From an uncultured Prevotellaceae bacterium (GTDB lineage: Bacteria; Bacteroidota; Bacteroidia; Bacteroidales; Muribaculaceae): a stretch of DNA of 64,000 bases. Position 1 is the first letter of the stretch. Each line of letters begins with the position of its first letter. The translations under genes were made by a program, and so were the position numbers. The notes below the pieces were generated by a model. It was given only the letters and a program-made list of their open reading frames with translations. It searched no databases and was not told the DNA's origin. Location of the stretch: positions 1-64,000 of the forward strand of contig CALGGO010000015.1 in NCBI GenBank assembly GCA_937916085.1, read 5' to 3'. Shown in pieces: positions 34,536 to 43,432 of the stretch.

Positions 34536-37316
34536 TCATAACGAGAAATTCAACTCCATGCCAAAGTAGGGGTCGCTGGTGCGGCGCACAGTAAGACCAT
34601 TAGATTTGTAGTCGGGAAGATAGTCGATAAGGCGGTTGGCGAAGACAGCAATCTTCAAGTGCTTGCCCACCTGCTTGGTGGCTTTGAGATTGACATACAG
34701 GGCAATGGGAGTTGTGAGACGGTTATACAGGTTGTCGTTGTAATACTTGGTGAGCAGTTGCAGCATAGGGTCGCTCTGATGAGCCTCGGTGTAGAGATGC
34801 AGCAGTCCGTCGGCCACGTCGAGATAGCTCTCGGGAACGCCGTTTTGCCACAGTTTGCGCGTGCTCACCCACCACATGCACTGCACAGTAGTGGTGAACA
34901 CCAGTCCCCAGCGGGTTATTTGGGTGTCGAACATGAAATTGGTGTTGAATTGGTTGTTTACCCTTCCCTCATTGTAGTTATAGTAGCCGATATATTTATT
35001 GCGCACTGGCGTGCCGTCAACCACATCGCTCACTGGGTCGTAGAGCATCATCGAGTTGGTGTAAGTGGAGCGGAACCATGCTCCAGTGACAGTGAGTGCT
35101 GTGGCAAGAGTGGTCCAGCGGGCAGTGTTGAGCGTAAACTCGATGCCCTCCTTGTCGAGGCGGCTTCCGTTGCTCACCATCGAGTAGCCGTCAAGCACCT
35201 GCATATCGGTGTAGGGAATGGTGTCGAGCAATGGCGGACCAGTGACATACTCTGCCTGGATGCCGTTAGCGTCATACTTGCGGTAGCCGTAAGGCTGATA
35301 ATAGCTCATGTTGCGGAAACCTGAGCTCATCTTCTCCTTGAAGTAGGTGATAGAGAAGCGGTTTTTGCCTATCTCGCCGCTCAATCGCAGTTCCCACTTG
35401 TGGTTGACGGCCGGGCGCAGGTGATAGTTAGTCACGTCGTCGATATATGTGCGCACACTCACATGGCTGTGTTCCTGTGGGTTGAGCACGTCATAGTAGT
35501 TGAGCTGAATGAAATCGTTGTAATGCACCTGCGGGAAGAGATGGCTCACGGTGGGCATCTTGGTGGTGATGCCGTAGCCGCCGGCAAGCGAGAGCTTGAG
35601 GCTACGTCCACCCACTTTGATGGCGGGGAACTCCCACTTGGCATTGAGGCGTGGGTCGAAATATACCTTGCCGCTAAGGTCGTAACGGCTGTCGAGCCCC
35701 ACGAGCTGGATGCTGCGAACTCCCGCCTGAAGCTCCGCCTTGTGATTGCCCACCGGCACTTGCAGGTTGTCCTCGACATAGAACGAGAGCACTTTCAGTG
35801 CCGGCACGTCTTTATAGGCACGCGGCCTAGTCACCCACGATGCCGAGAGAGGCTGCGAGATGTCATAGACCTGTCCGTCGCCATAGTTTTTAGAAAGGGT
35901 CCACTCGGCGCCCACCTTATAGGAGTTGGTCATCGCCTTGTGGTTGAGACCTCCCTCCGCCTTGAGTTTCACAAAGAGGTTCATGGGTTTGCCGTCGCTG
36001 ATGTAGTGTGCGATATAGTCGTTGAGCAGATACTGCCCGTCGTGGACGCCCTCCTCCATCGATGTGGGGGCTACCGATGCGCGCTGCGGCGCCACCTGCT
36101 TGGTGCGCTCCAGGCGATCCATCTGATAGCTTGCCGAGGTGTTGAGGTTGATGCGCTCGAGCCACGAGAGGTTGGTGAGGTTGAAAGTCAGGTCGCTAGT
36201 GTAATTCAAGCGGTTGTAGCTCGACTTATATTCATTGATTTTTAATGCGCTGAGGTCGGGGTCGGTCTTGGAGTTGTCGAATGAGCCAGTGTAATCTACT
36301 CCCGTTATCCACGACGTTTCAAGACCAGGACGCTCAAAACGCATATTGAGTCGTCCCGACACGGTCACGCGCTTGTAGTTCTCGAGATTGTTGCGAGGGT
36401 CAACTTTTGAGTCGAGGTAGCTGCCGTCAACGTTCATGATGTGGTCGCTCTTGCCCAGATGAAAACCTTTGCCCACGCTCACGAGCTTGCTGTACTCGTC
36501 GGCCTTGAAGCGTGCGGTGAGCGGTGTGGCGCGGCGCACTCGCTTGATATTTACCATGCCGCTGGTGAGGTTGCCGTATTCCACGCTGGGAATGCCGCGC
36601 ACTATCTCCACGCTCTCGATATTGTCGGTAGAGATGGTGCGCATATCCACACCGCGGTTGGTCATGTCGCGCTTGCCTTCGGGTGACGACAGGTCGCCGC
36701 CTGTTCCAGGCACGTTCTGCATGTTGGCGTCTCCGTTGATGGGTGCGCCGTCAACCACAAAGAGGGTGCCGAGAGCGCTGATGGCGTAGTTCTCGCTGTT
36801 GCTCTGCGCACCGCTGGCGGTGAGGTTGCCCGTCTCGCGCAGCTGAATGCTGTTCACGCTGCCCATGTCAGGAGTATGGGAGATATTTCCCGGCAGCAGC
36901 TCCAACAGGTCGGTAAAGCTGGTGGGCTGCAAGTGCGCCATCGCGTCTCGGTCGATGCGCGAGGCACTGGTAAGTCCTGCCTGCTCCTTGGCGGTGACCA
37001 CCACCTCATCGAGCAGTTGAGAGTCTTCGTCGAGCTCGAAATTAAGGGTGCGGTTCTGGTTAATCGTTATCTTCTTAGTTTGGCTTTTATAGCCAATGAA
37101 CGACACCTTCAGGGTGTAGTTGCCTGCATCCACACTCATTCTGTAATGTCCCTGAGCGTCGGTGACTACAGTGTGTTGCCCTGGCGAGAGTTCTACAGTG
37201 GCAAACTCAATCGCCTCGTGAGTGGAGGCATCTCGCACCATTCCACTCAAGGTGTATCCCCACACCGGCAACACAGCACAAAAAGCCAATATGTAAGCAA
37301 CAAAATACCTTCGCAT
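34536..37316 (-). CDS. TonB-dependent receptor with CarboxypepD_reg domain
   Basis: A 926-residue outer-membrane receptor. A signal peptide (about 1-20) is followed by a carboxypeptidase-regulatory-like domain (about 21-105, LSGMVRDASTHEAIEFATVEL), a plug domain (about 110-250, DEVVVTAKEQAG, then IESVEIVRGIPSVEYGNLTSG) and a beta barrel ending in aromatic F at FGMELNFSL. Length and lack of a SusD partner point to a siderophore-, metal- or protein-type receptor rather than a SusCD glycan system. It heads the leftward locus with DUF4876, DUF6850 and M16 genes and has its own promoter. Confidence 0.93.
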   Translation of the reverse strand: MRRYFVAYILAFCAVLPVWGYTLSGMVRDASTHEAIEFATVELSPGQHTVVTDAQGHYRMSVDAGNYTLKVSFIGYKSQTKKITINQNRTLNFELDEDSQLLDEVVVTAKEQAGLTSASRIDRDAMAHLQPTSFTDLLELLPGNISHTPDMGSVNSIQLRETGNLTASGAQSNSENYAISALGTLFVVDGAPINGDANMQNVPGTGGDLSSPEGKRDMTNRGVDMRTISTDNIESVEIVRGIPSVEYGNLTSGMVNIKRVRRATPLTARFKADEYSKLVSVGKGFHLGKSDHIMNVDGSYLDSKVDPRNNLENYKRVTVSGRLNMRFERPGLETSWITGVDYTGSFDNSKTDPDLSALKINEYKSSYNRLNYTSDLTFNLTNLSWLERINLNTSASYQMDRLERTKQVAPQRASVAPTSMEEGVHDGQYLLNDYIAHYISDGKPMNLFVKLKAEGGLNHKAMTNSYKVGAEWTLSKNYGDGQVYDISQPLSASWVTRPRAYKDVPALKVLSFYVEDNLQVPVGNHKAELQAGVRSIQLVGLDSRYDLSGKVYFDPRLNAKWEFPAIKVGGRSLKLSLAGGYGITTKMPTVSHLFPQVHYNDFIQLNYYDVLNPQEHSHVSVRTYIDDVTNYHLRPAVNHKWELRLSGEIGKNRFSITYFKEKMSSGFRNMSYYQPYGYRKYDANGIQAEYVTGPPLLDTIPYTDMQVLDGYSMVSNGSRLDKEGIEFTLNTARWTTLATALTVTGAWFRSTYTNSMMLYDPVSDVVDGTPVRNKYIGYYNYNEGRVNNQFNTNFMFDTQITRWGLVFTTTVQCMWWVSTRKLWQNGVPESYLDVADGLLHLYTEAHQSDPMLQLLTKYYNDNLYNRLTTPIALYVNLKATKQVGKHLKIAVFANRLIDYLPDYKSNGLTVRRTSDPYFGMELNFSL

Positions 37317-37338
37317 TATACTATTATAAAATGTGTTG

Positions 37339-37370
37339 CAAAATTACTGCCGCTATGATGCACCCACAAT
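37339..37370 (-). promoter_or_regulatory. Promoter of the TonB receptor locus
   Basis: Minus-strand ATTG (37367-37370), 20 bases, TAATTTTG (37339-37346), 23 bases before the start codon. No obvious Fur-like palindrome is seen between it and the gene. Confidence 0.7.
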
Positions 37371-37416
37371 ACCCAAAAAACACTACTTTTAATGTAGAAA
37401 AGCACCATTTATAGCG

Positions 37417-37448
37417 ATTGCCCACAGGTGTGAGAGGCTGTAATTTTG
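37417..37448 (+). promoter_or_regulatory. Promoter of the 37474 gene
   Basis: ATTG (37417-37420), 20 bases, TAATTTTG (37441-37448), identical boxes and spacing to the divergent promoter at 37339. Confidence 0.7.
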
Positions 37449-37473
37449 CAGTCGATTAACAACACTGTTTATT

Positions 37474-39378
37474 ATGAGAAAAATATACTTGTCATTGATG
37501 ATTACCCTAGCGGTGACTGCTGCCACTGCGCAAAACGGGAATATCACCACCAGCTGGGCGCACCTCTTTGAGGCGTGTCCTCCCACTATGGGCAGCGACA
37601 TGGCTTTCACCGGCGACGCAATCTATTATGTTATGCTCTCGGGCACCACACAAGGCTCTGGCGACAGCGGCTTCCCCAAAGAGTTCAGCGACCCCACTCT
37701 CTCGGTTTACTATGGCGGCGAGAAGATTTGTACTGGCGCGCCCTACGAGGGGGCTAGCTACAATAATAATATTAATGTGGTAAAAACTGACCGTGGCGGC
37801 AACTTCAAATGGGTGGTTTACTCCACCAGCGGAGAGTTTAGCGACGGTCGCGTGGCAACGGCTGCCGACGGTGGTATCTACGTTGCCGTCAAGGTGCGTC
37901 ACACCGACAACATGCGCACCAGCGACATCCTCATCACCGATGCTGCCGGTGGCACCACTACTCTTGCCTGGCAACTCGAGAGTGAGGATGCCAGCCGATA
38001 TTACCGAGGTCTATTGATGAAAATCGATGCTAATGGCTCCCTGCAATGGCTGCGTCCCATCGACGTGAGCACTGCCGCACAGCCTAGTGCTACAGGCAAC
38101 TACGCCAAAGGCACTTTCGACGCTATCTCAATCGAAGACATCATAGCCGATGCCAGCGGCAACTGCTATGTGGCAGGGCAGTATTCCAACCCCATGAGTC
38201 TCTATCGCGCCGATGGCTCGGCACTGACGCTCACTCCTCACAACACCAGTGGATGGAACGGCGACACCCAGGAAACCCGTGGCGACCTGTTTGTGGCGAA
38301 GTTTGACAATAGCGGCTACATCACCGACGCTTTCACAACGCAAGGGCATTGCGGTGCCGAGTCGATGACCAAGCTCGCATGGAACGGCGACAACATAGTG
38401 CTATCGAGCTTTGTGAAGGGCGTCACCGCCACCGACTACATCACTGTGGGCAGCGACACCTACAGCACCCCCGACGGCAACCAGAGCATCCTGCTCGCCA
38501 GCCTCAACAAGCTGCTGCAGCCCCAGTGGTCGAGATTTTACAGAGGCAGTGTCACCAACAAGAACAAGACAAGCATCATGCAATGGAACGACCTGCAGGT
38601 GCTGGCGGGCAGCATCATTCTCAACGGAATGGGAAACTTCACCCTCGACAACGGCATGGGAGGCACCCTTGCCACGCAAAATGCGTCGAGAGAGGGATTT
38701 GTGATAAAGTTTGACGCCGTCGATGGTTCTTGGCAAGCCGGAACCACAAGCATGGCGGCGTTTCCCACCATCAGCGTGCGAGGCACTGAGGTCCCAAACA
38801 CTGCCATCAATGGCTGGCCCGGCTGCTTTGAGGCGCAGAACGACAGCCTGTATGTCTTTGGCTACAACCAAGGGCAGCAGACGGTGTATCTGGCATCGCT
38901 AAGCACCGATGACCTGCAGCCAGGAGCCATGTACCACCTTATAAAAGGCGGGTCACAGCCCACCGCCATCACTTGCCTCGCCACAGGCGCCAGCCTCTAC
39001 ACCATGAGCCGAGGCAAGGTGCTGGAGGACTATGATGACGACGGCAACGTGTGCGGCTACTACCAAGATTTTGAGTACATCAACAGCGACCTCCGCACCT
39101 CGCCCATACCCAAGAATGAGCAAGGCTATTTCTCGTCGTTTGCCATGCCGCTGGCAGCCTTCAATCTGCCGTTTGAGGTAAAAGAGTTCGCTGCCGCCAT
39201 CACTGGCGACGTTAACGGCGACGGTGTCGTGACCAGTGCCGATGTCACTGCACTCTACGACTACCTGCTGAGCAACGACGAGTCACACCTCGTTAATGGC
39301 GACCAAACTGGCGACGGAGTGATCACCTCAAGCGACATCACAGCAGTTTATAATATACTTTTAGGAAATGGTAGCTAA
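37474..39378 (+). CDS. Secreted propeller-like protein with C-terminal dockerin-like pair
   Basis: A 634-residue exported protein (signal peptide about 1-19). Repeated blades such as VKTDRGGNFKWVVYSTSG, MKIDANGSLQWLRPIDV, DASGNCYVAGQYSNP and AKFDNSGYITDAF resemble SBBP-type beta-propeller repeats. The C-terminus has two dockerin-like repeats (GDVNGDGVVTSADVTALYDY; GDQTGDGVITSSDITAVYNI). The ectodomain is paralogous to the protein at 39583, which ends instead in a type IX-like tail. The last two residues and the TAA stop are part of an octamer array. Function unknown; a surface scaffold or binding protein is plausible. Confidence 0.8.
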   Translation: MRKIYLSLMITLAVTAATAQNGNITTSWAHLFEACPPTMGSDMAFTGDAIYYVMLSGTTQGSGDSGFPKEFSDPTLSVYYGGEKICTGAPYEGASYNNNINVVKTDRGGNFKWVVYSTSGEFSDGRVATAADGGIYVAVKVRHTDNMRTSDILITDAAGGTTTLAWQLESEDASRYYRGLLMKIDANGSLQWLRPIDVSTAAQPSATGNYAKGTFDAISIEDIIADASGNCYVAGQYSNPMSLYRADGSALTLTPHNTSGWNGDTQETRGDLFVAKFDNSGYITDAFTTQGHCGAESMTKLAWNGDNIVLSSFVKGVTATDYITVGSDTYSTPDGNQSILLASLNKLLQPQWSRFYRGSVTNKNKTSIMQWNDLQVLAGSIILNGMGNFTLDNGMGGTLATQNASREGFVIKFDAVDGSWQAGTTSMAAFPTISVRGTEVPNTAINGWPGCFEAQNDSLYVFGYNQGQQTVYLASLSTDDLQPGAMYHLIKGGSQPTAITCLATGASLYTMSRGKVLEDYDDDGNVCGYYQDFEYINSDLRTSPIPKNEQGYFSSFAMPLAAFNLPFEVKEFAAAITGDVNGDGVVTSADVTALYDYLLSNDESHLVNGDQTGDGVITSSDITAVYNILLGNGS

Positions 39379-39555
39379 CAAGCTGACTAGCAGACAAGCT
39401 GACAAGGCAATTGAGCTGACAAGCTGACAAGCTGACAAGGAACAAGCTGACAAGGAACAAGCTGACAAGGCAATGGTTGTAGTTGCAACATTACACTTGT
39501 CTCGTTTGCTCGTCAGCTCGTTCGCTCGTCAGCTAAAACGATAAACGATAACCAA
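39374..39555 (-). repeat. Dispersed composite repeat element, copy 2 (inverted)
   Basis: GCTGACAA/GGAACAA units from the stop codon of the preceding gene, a core (about 39463-39506) and GCTGACGA/GCGAACGA-type units (read on the minus strand) to about 39545. The reverse complement matches 33013-33180 from end to end. Confidence 0.88.
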
Positions 39556-39582
39556 TAATAATAATTTTAAACAAAGGTTTTT

Positions 39583-41604
39583 ATGAAGAAATTTACTCTT
39601 TTAGCAGCTGCTGTGCTGGCATCGGCATCGATGCTGGCAACAGCGCAATCTCTTGCCGACACACAGACGCTGTGGGCAAAGTTTGTAAAAAACACTCAAG
39701 ATGAGCAGGCGCTCACCTCGCAGGGCAACCACATGGTGCTCGCGCAGGATGGCGCACTTTATGTGGTTGGAAACATTGGTGCAACCAGCACTGAACAAAT
39801 GACGGTGCTCACCGATGGCACCAACGCCGTAAATGTCGCTCCAGGCATCGCCTATAGCGGCAATAGCGCAAACCAGGGTCTCGTAATCATGAAGCTAGGT
39901 GCCGACGGCGAGCTGCAATGGACTGTGGCACAGACCAACGGCGAAGCAGTAGTGAATGAGAACTGGGTAGCTGCCACTGCCGACGGCGGCGTGGTGGCAT
40001 TGGTAAATCTGCGTCACTCCGAGGGACATCTTGGCGAGAACATCACCATCGATGATGCCCAAAGTGTGAGCCACACTATTGACTGGACAGTAGATGAGCG
40101 CAGCTACCGTAGCTGCCTCATCAAAATCAACGCCCAGGGCGGAATCGAGTGGATGCGTGAGATCGAGGTCGGCGCCACTGCCGACGAGGCCACTTATCCC
40201 AGTTGGAGTCAGACCAGCCGCAACATTGGTCAGGGCATCAAAACTTATGCTCTCGATGTTGACAACTCAGGCAATATCTATGTTGGCGGTCTCATGTGCG
40301 CAGCTCTCACCATAGGCGATGTGACTATCGAGCCTCACAATGTGGCAAGCTGGAACGGTAACGCTCAAAGCACAGTGGGCAATATGTTTGTCATCAAGTT
40401 TGACCAAGAAGGCAACTATGTCAAGCACCTCGTGAGCGAGGGCGAGGCAACCCAGGAAAGCGTGCGCGGCATCAAGGTGGTGGGCAACAAGCTCTATATG
40501 TCGGCATGGGTTACTGGCATCGCTGGCACAGAGTTCTCTTTAGGCGGGAAAGCTGTGACACCTACAACCATCAACAGCAGCTGGGCGCTTGCCGAACTCG
40601 ACACCGACCTCAACGTGGGCTGGCTACAGTTCTATGAATCTACCGTTAGCGGCTCGGCATGGCAAATGCCCACTATTACCGTTGCTGGCGACCACATCTA
40701 CCTGATGGGAACAGCAAAATATGGCATTGACATCAACGGCACAAACTATACCAACACTCCTGCCAACAAGGCGCGCCAGTCGTGGCTTGTGCAATTCGAC
40801 CGCAGCAACGGCAACGCCACCGCCGCCACTGTTCTCGCCACCGGCAAGATGCAGATGCAGCATGGCTTCTTCGGCGGATATGAGGGTACCGACGGCAACT
40901 TCTATGCCATTGAGCGCGGTCTCACCCCATCGGCAAGCTTTGGCTCGGAGATGATTCTCTACAAGTTCAACCAAGAGACTCTTGAGAGCGACGACAACGT
41001 GCAGCTGGCGCTTGGCTCATGCGACGGACAGTCGCTCGTCACCGACGGCACCAAGGTGTATGTGATGAACCGCTTTGGCAACAAGAATGAGGCAATCTCG
41101 TTCTACAATAGTGACGTGACGTTCAGCAGCGCATCGTTTGTGTGGGGACAGAGCGCCTACCAAGTGCCTGTGGGTGCCGTGCAGAGCATCAGCATCGAGG
41201 GCAGCAGCGAGATTAACCTCGAGAAGGGCAAGAGCATGGAGCTTGTCGCCACTTTGCTTCCCGAGAGTGCCGCTAACGCCGCCATCATCTGGTCGTCGAG
41301 CGACGAAAGTGTGATAACTGTTGACGAGAACGGCAAAATCACAGCGGTTGATGACACTAAGGCGGGTGCCGCACAGGCAATTATCACCGCCACCTCGGCA
41401 AGCAACCCAAGTGTGAAAGCTAGCGTGACTGTCAATGCCACCAATATGACAGCAATCACTGCTGTAGAAGGCGTGAAGACAGTAAGCAGCGTGCGCTACT
41501 ACAACGTTGCCGGCATGGAGAGCGATGTCCCCTTCAAGGGAATGAACATCGTTGTGAAGACCTACAGCGACGGCTCGCAAACTGCCACTAAGATAATGCG
41601 GTAA
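39583..41604 (+). CDS. Secreted propeller-like protein with Ig-like domain and type IX-like tail
   Basis: A 673-residue exported protein (signal peptide about 1-21), paralogue of the 37474 product: GNHMVLAQDGALYVVGNIG, MKLGADGELQWTVAQTNG, IKINAQGGIEWMREIEV, VDNSGNIYVGGLM and VIKFDQEGNYVKHLV are the same blade type. A bacterial Ig-like (BIG2) domain follows at about residues 528-625 (LEKGKSMELVATLLPESA, IWSSSDESVITVDENGKITA), then the tail RYYNVAGMESDVPFKGMNIV and YSDGSQTATKIMR. Thus the same ectodomain is exported with two alternative C-terminal modules. Repeat arrays flank it on both sides. Confidence 0.8.
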   Translation: MKKFTLLAAAVLASASMLATAQSLADTQTLWAKFVKNTQDEQALTSQGNHMVLAQDGALYVVGNIGATSTEQMTVLTDGTNAVNVAPGIAYSGNSANQGLVIMKLGADGELQWTVAQTNGEAVVNENWVAATADGGVVALVNLRHSEGHLGENITIDDAQSVSHTIDWTVDERSYRSCLIKINAQGGIEWMREIEVGATADEATYPSWSQTSRNIGQGIKTYALDVDNSGNIYVGGLMCAALTIGDVTIEPHNVASWNGNAQSTVGNMFVIKFDQEGNYVKHLVSEGEATQESVRGIKVVGNKLYMSAWVTGIAGTEFSLGGKAVTPTTINSSWALAELDTDLNVGWLQFYESTVSGSAWQMPTITVAGDHIYLMGTAKYGIDINGTNYTNTPANKARQSWLVQFDRSNGNATAATVLATGKMQMQHGFFGGYEGTDGNFYAIERGLTPSASFGSEMILYKFNQETLESDDNVQLALGSCDGQSLVTDGTKVYVMNRFGNKNEAISFYNSDVTFSSASFVWGQSAYQVPVGAVQSISIEGSSEINLEKGKSMELVATLLPESAANAAIIWSSSDESVITVDENGKITAVDDTKAGAAQAIITATSASNPSVKASVTVNATNMTAITAVEGVKTVSSVRYYNVAGMESDVPFKGMNIVVKTYSDGSQTATKIMR

Positions 41605-41617
41605 TCAGTTGTCAGTG

Positions 41618-41865
41618 AGTTTGCCGCTCGCTGTTGCTCGCTAGTTTGCCGCTCGCTGTTGCTCGCTAGTTTGCCGCAAGCTGCGCTTGCTAGTTTGCCG
41701 CTCGCTAGTCTGCCGCAAGCTGCGCTTGCTAGTTTTATCGCTTCGCTAGTTTGGACTCCTAGACACATAAACTAGCTCAGCTTGCTGAGCGGACAACTAG
41801 CGAAGCCGTCAGGCTGAGCGGCAAACTAGTGAAACGGCTAAATGCGCGAAGTGCATTGCCTAGTT
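41618..41865 (-). repeat. Array of GGCAAACTAG units with hairpin spacers
   Basis: On the minus strand CGGCAAACTAG or close variants recur about seven times, separated by 5-15-base spacers, several self-complementary (GCAAGCTGCGCTTGC, GCTCAGCTTGCTGAGC, TGCGCGAAGTGCA). The orientation flips near 41800. The array contains the stop codon of the inositol monophosphatase-like gene. Related to 28490-28600. Confidence 0.85.
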
Positions 41866-42642
41866 TGCTTCATTTAGCTCATGAAGGATGGCTGGTGCGA
41901 GTGCTGGGTTTGATGCCAGGATGCTCCAGTTGCGGTCGGGGCGGAAGCGCTGTGCCCATGCTCCCGCCTCGTGGGCGATGAGCATGGCGGCGCACACATC
42001 CCACTCGTTGAGGTTCATCTCCCAGTAGGCATCGAGAAATCCCGCTGCCACATAGCAGATGTCGAGAGCCGCCGAGCCTAGCCGTCTCAGCCCTCTCACC
42101 ACTGGCATGATGCGCTTGAAGTTGTCGAGGTTGTTGTCGGGATTTACCGCCTTGTCGTAGGGGAATCCTGTGGCGACAACAGCCTTGGTGAGGGAAGGAG
42201 TCTCGCTGGGCGCTATGGGCGAGCCGTTTAGGGTGGCACCAGCGCCTTTCACTGCCGCGAACAGCTCTCCTAGCCGTGGCGCATACACCACACCCACCAC
42301 CGCCTCACCATGGTGCTTGACACCTATCGACACGTTGAACCAGGGCAGCCCGGCACTGTAGTTGGTGGTGCCGTCGAGCGGGTCGATGACCCATTCCCAC
42401 TCGTGGCTGCCTCGCAAAGATAATCCCGACTCCTCGGTAAGTATCGAGTGGTCGGGATAATGTTCGTTGATGAAATCTACAATTACCTGCTCGCTGGCTT
42501 TGTCGGCGGTGGTCACCACGTCAAAGTCGTTTTGCTTGGTGGCGATATTCAACTCTTTAGACCTGAAGAGCCTGATCTGAATTTCCCCTGCCTTTTTTGC
42601 CATTTCCACAGCGTGGCATAGGATTTCGTTATAGATGCTCAT
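41860..42642 (-). CDS. Inositol monophosphatase family protein
   Basis: A 260-residue Mg-dependent phosphatase of the IMPase/SuhB/CysQ superfamily. Metal-binding motifs: ILTEESG (Glu), DPLDGTTNYSAG (Asp, Asp) and NEWDVCAAMLIAHEAGA (Asp) near the C-terminus. A role in inositol phosphate dephosphorylation is plausible because an inositol-phosphate synthase gene is at the window end, but 3'-phosphoadenosine phosphatase or a SuhB-like role is possible. The last codons and the TAG stop belong to the repeat array. An lrp-type gene is 13 bases upstream in the same direction. Confidence 0.88.
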   Translation of the reverse strand: MSIYNEILCHAVEMAKKAGEIQIRLFRSKELNIATKQNDFDVVTTADKASEQVIVDFINEHYPDHSILTEESGLSLRGSHEWEWVIDPLDGTTNYSAGLPWFNVSIGVKHHGEAVVGVVYAPRLGELFAAVKGAGATLNGSPIAPSETPSLTKAVVATGFPYDKAVNPDNNLDNFKRIMPVVRGLRRLGSAALDICYVAAGFLDAYWEMNLNEWDVCAAMLIAHEAGAWAQRFRPDRNWSILASNPALAPAILHELNEAN

Positions 42643-42655
42643 TTAATATAGGATG

Positions 42656-43132
42656 TCACTTCTTGGGTTCTGGCTTGCGGATGGGAATTTGTCTCTTGAA
42701 CACCTCTTTGAAGGTGATGAGTGTCTCGGTGCGACCCAACCCAAGTTGCAGGAACTTGTCGTGGATGAGTTTGAGCAGATGGTCGTTGTTGTGAGCATAG
42801 AGTTTTACAAACATGTCGTATTTGCCAGTTGTAAAGTAGCATTCAACAACCTCGGGCAGCTCTCTCAGGTGCTCAACCACGCTCTCAAACTTAGAAGAGT
42901 CGTTAAGGAAAATGCCTACATAAGCACAAGTCTCGTATCCTACTAACACAGGATTGATAAGCGAAATAGACCCGCTGATGACTCCCATAGAATTGAGTTT
43001 CTGAATTCTCTGGTGAATAGCGGCTCCCGAGACGTTGCACTCTCGGGCAATTTCTAGATAAGGTTTACGTGCATCGCTCGATAACATATTAAGAATTCTG
43101 TAGTCGAGGCTGTCAAGTTTTGGTGTTGCCAT
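42656..43132 (-). CDS. Lrp/AsnC family transcriptional regulator
   Basis: A 158-residue Lrp/AsnC regulator: N-terminal helix-turn-helix (about residues 5-55, LDYRILNMLSSDARKPYLEI and VSGAAIHQRIQKLNSMGVIS) and a RAM/AsnC ligand-binding domain (about 65-145, YVGIFLNDSS, VVECYFTTGKYDMFVKLYA). It would bind DNA as an oligomer and sense an amino acid, identity unknown. It forms a likely operon with the phosphatase gene 13 bases downstream. Confidence 0.93.
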   Translation of the reverse strand: MATPKLDSLDYRILNMLSSDARKPYLEIARECNVSGAAIHQRIQKLNSMGVISGSISLINPVLVGYETCAYVGIFLNDSSKFESVVEHLRELPEVVECYFTTGKYDMFVKLYAHNNDHLLKLIHDKFLQLGLGRTETLITFKEVFKRQIPIRKPEPKK

Positions 43133-43432
43133 AGTCTCTTGGGTATTAAAATGTTTTGTATAAAAAGTTAGCTAATAGGTTGATAATAGGAGGAATCACT
43201 ATCCTTAAAGGTAGTTGGGGCTCAAAATCACTTGCAAATATAAGAAAAAATCTCAAATTCCTAATAATTTGTAATGTTTTTTTGCTGCTATTCCAATATT
43301 TTTTTATTTTCTCGGTTTTGTTGAACTCTTTTTATGCAATCAAGGGCGTGCCATGATAAAAGCACGCCCTTGGTGGAATTTTTCAGCACCCTTTATTGTG
43401 GGGGGTGAAATGTGTGTCTTCTTTTTTGGGGA
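43133..43432. other. AT-rich intergenic region with a GC-rich hairpin
   Basis: No gene is seen. A minus-strand TATATTTG (43235-43242), 103 bases before lrp, may be its -7 box but no -33 box fits. CAAGGGCGTGC and GCACGCCCTTG (43341-43372) form a strong hairpin, the probable end of the 43433 transcript; no clear T run follows on the minus strand. Confidence 0.5.

Noticed and set aside
37339..37448. Fur box between the TonB receptor gene and its divergent neighbour
   Set aside because: I looked for a GATAAT-type palindrome but saw none; iron regulation therefore remains only a possibility.
43156..43356. 66-codon frame upstream of lrp
   Set aside because: AT-rich, Phe/Leu-rich sequence overlapping the probable lrp promoter; no homology or start signal seen.
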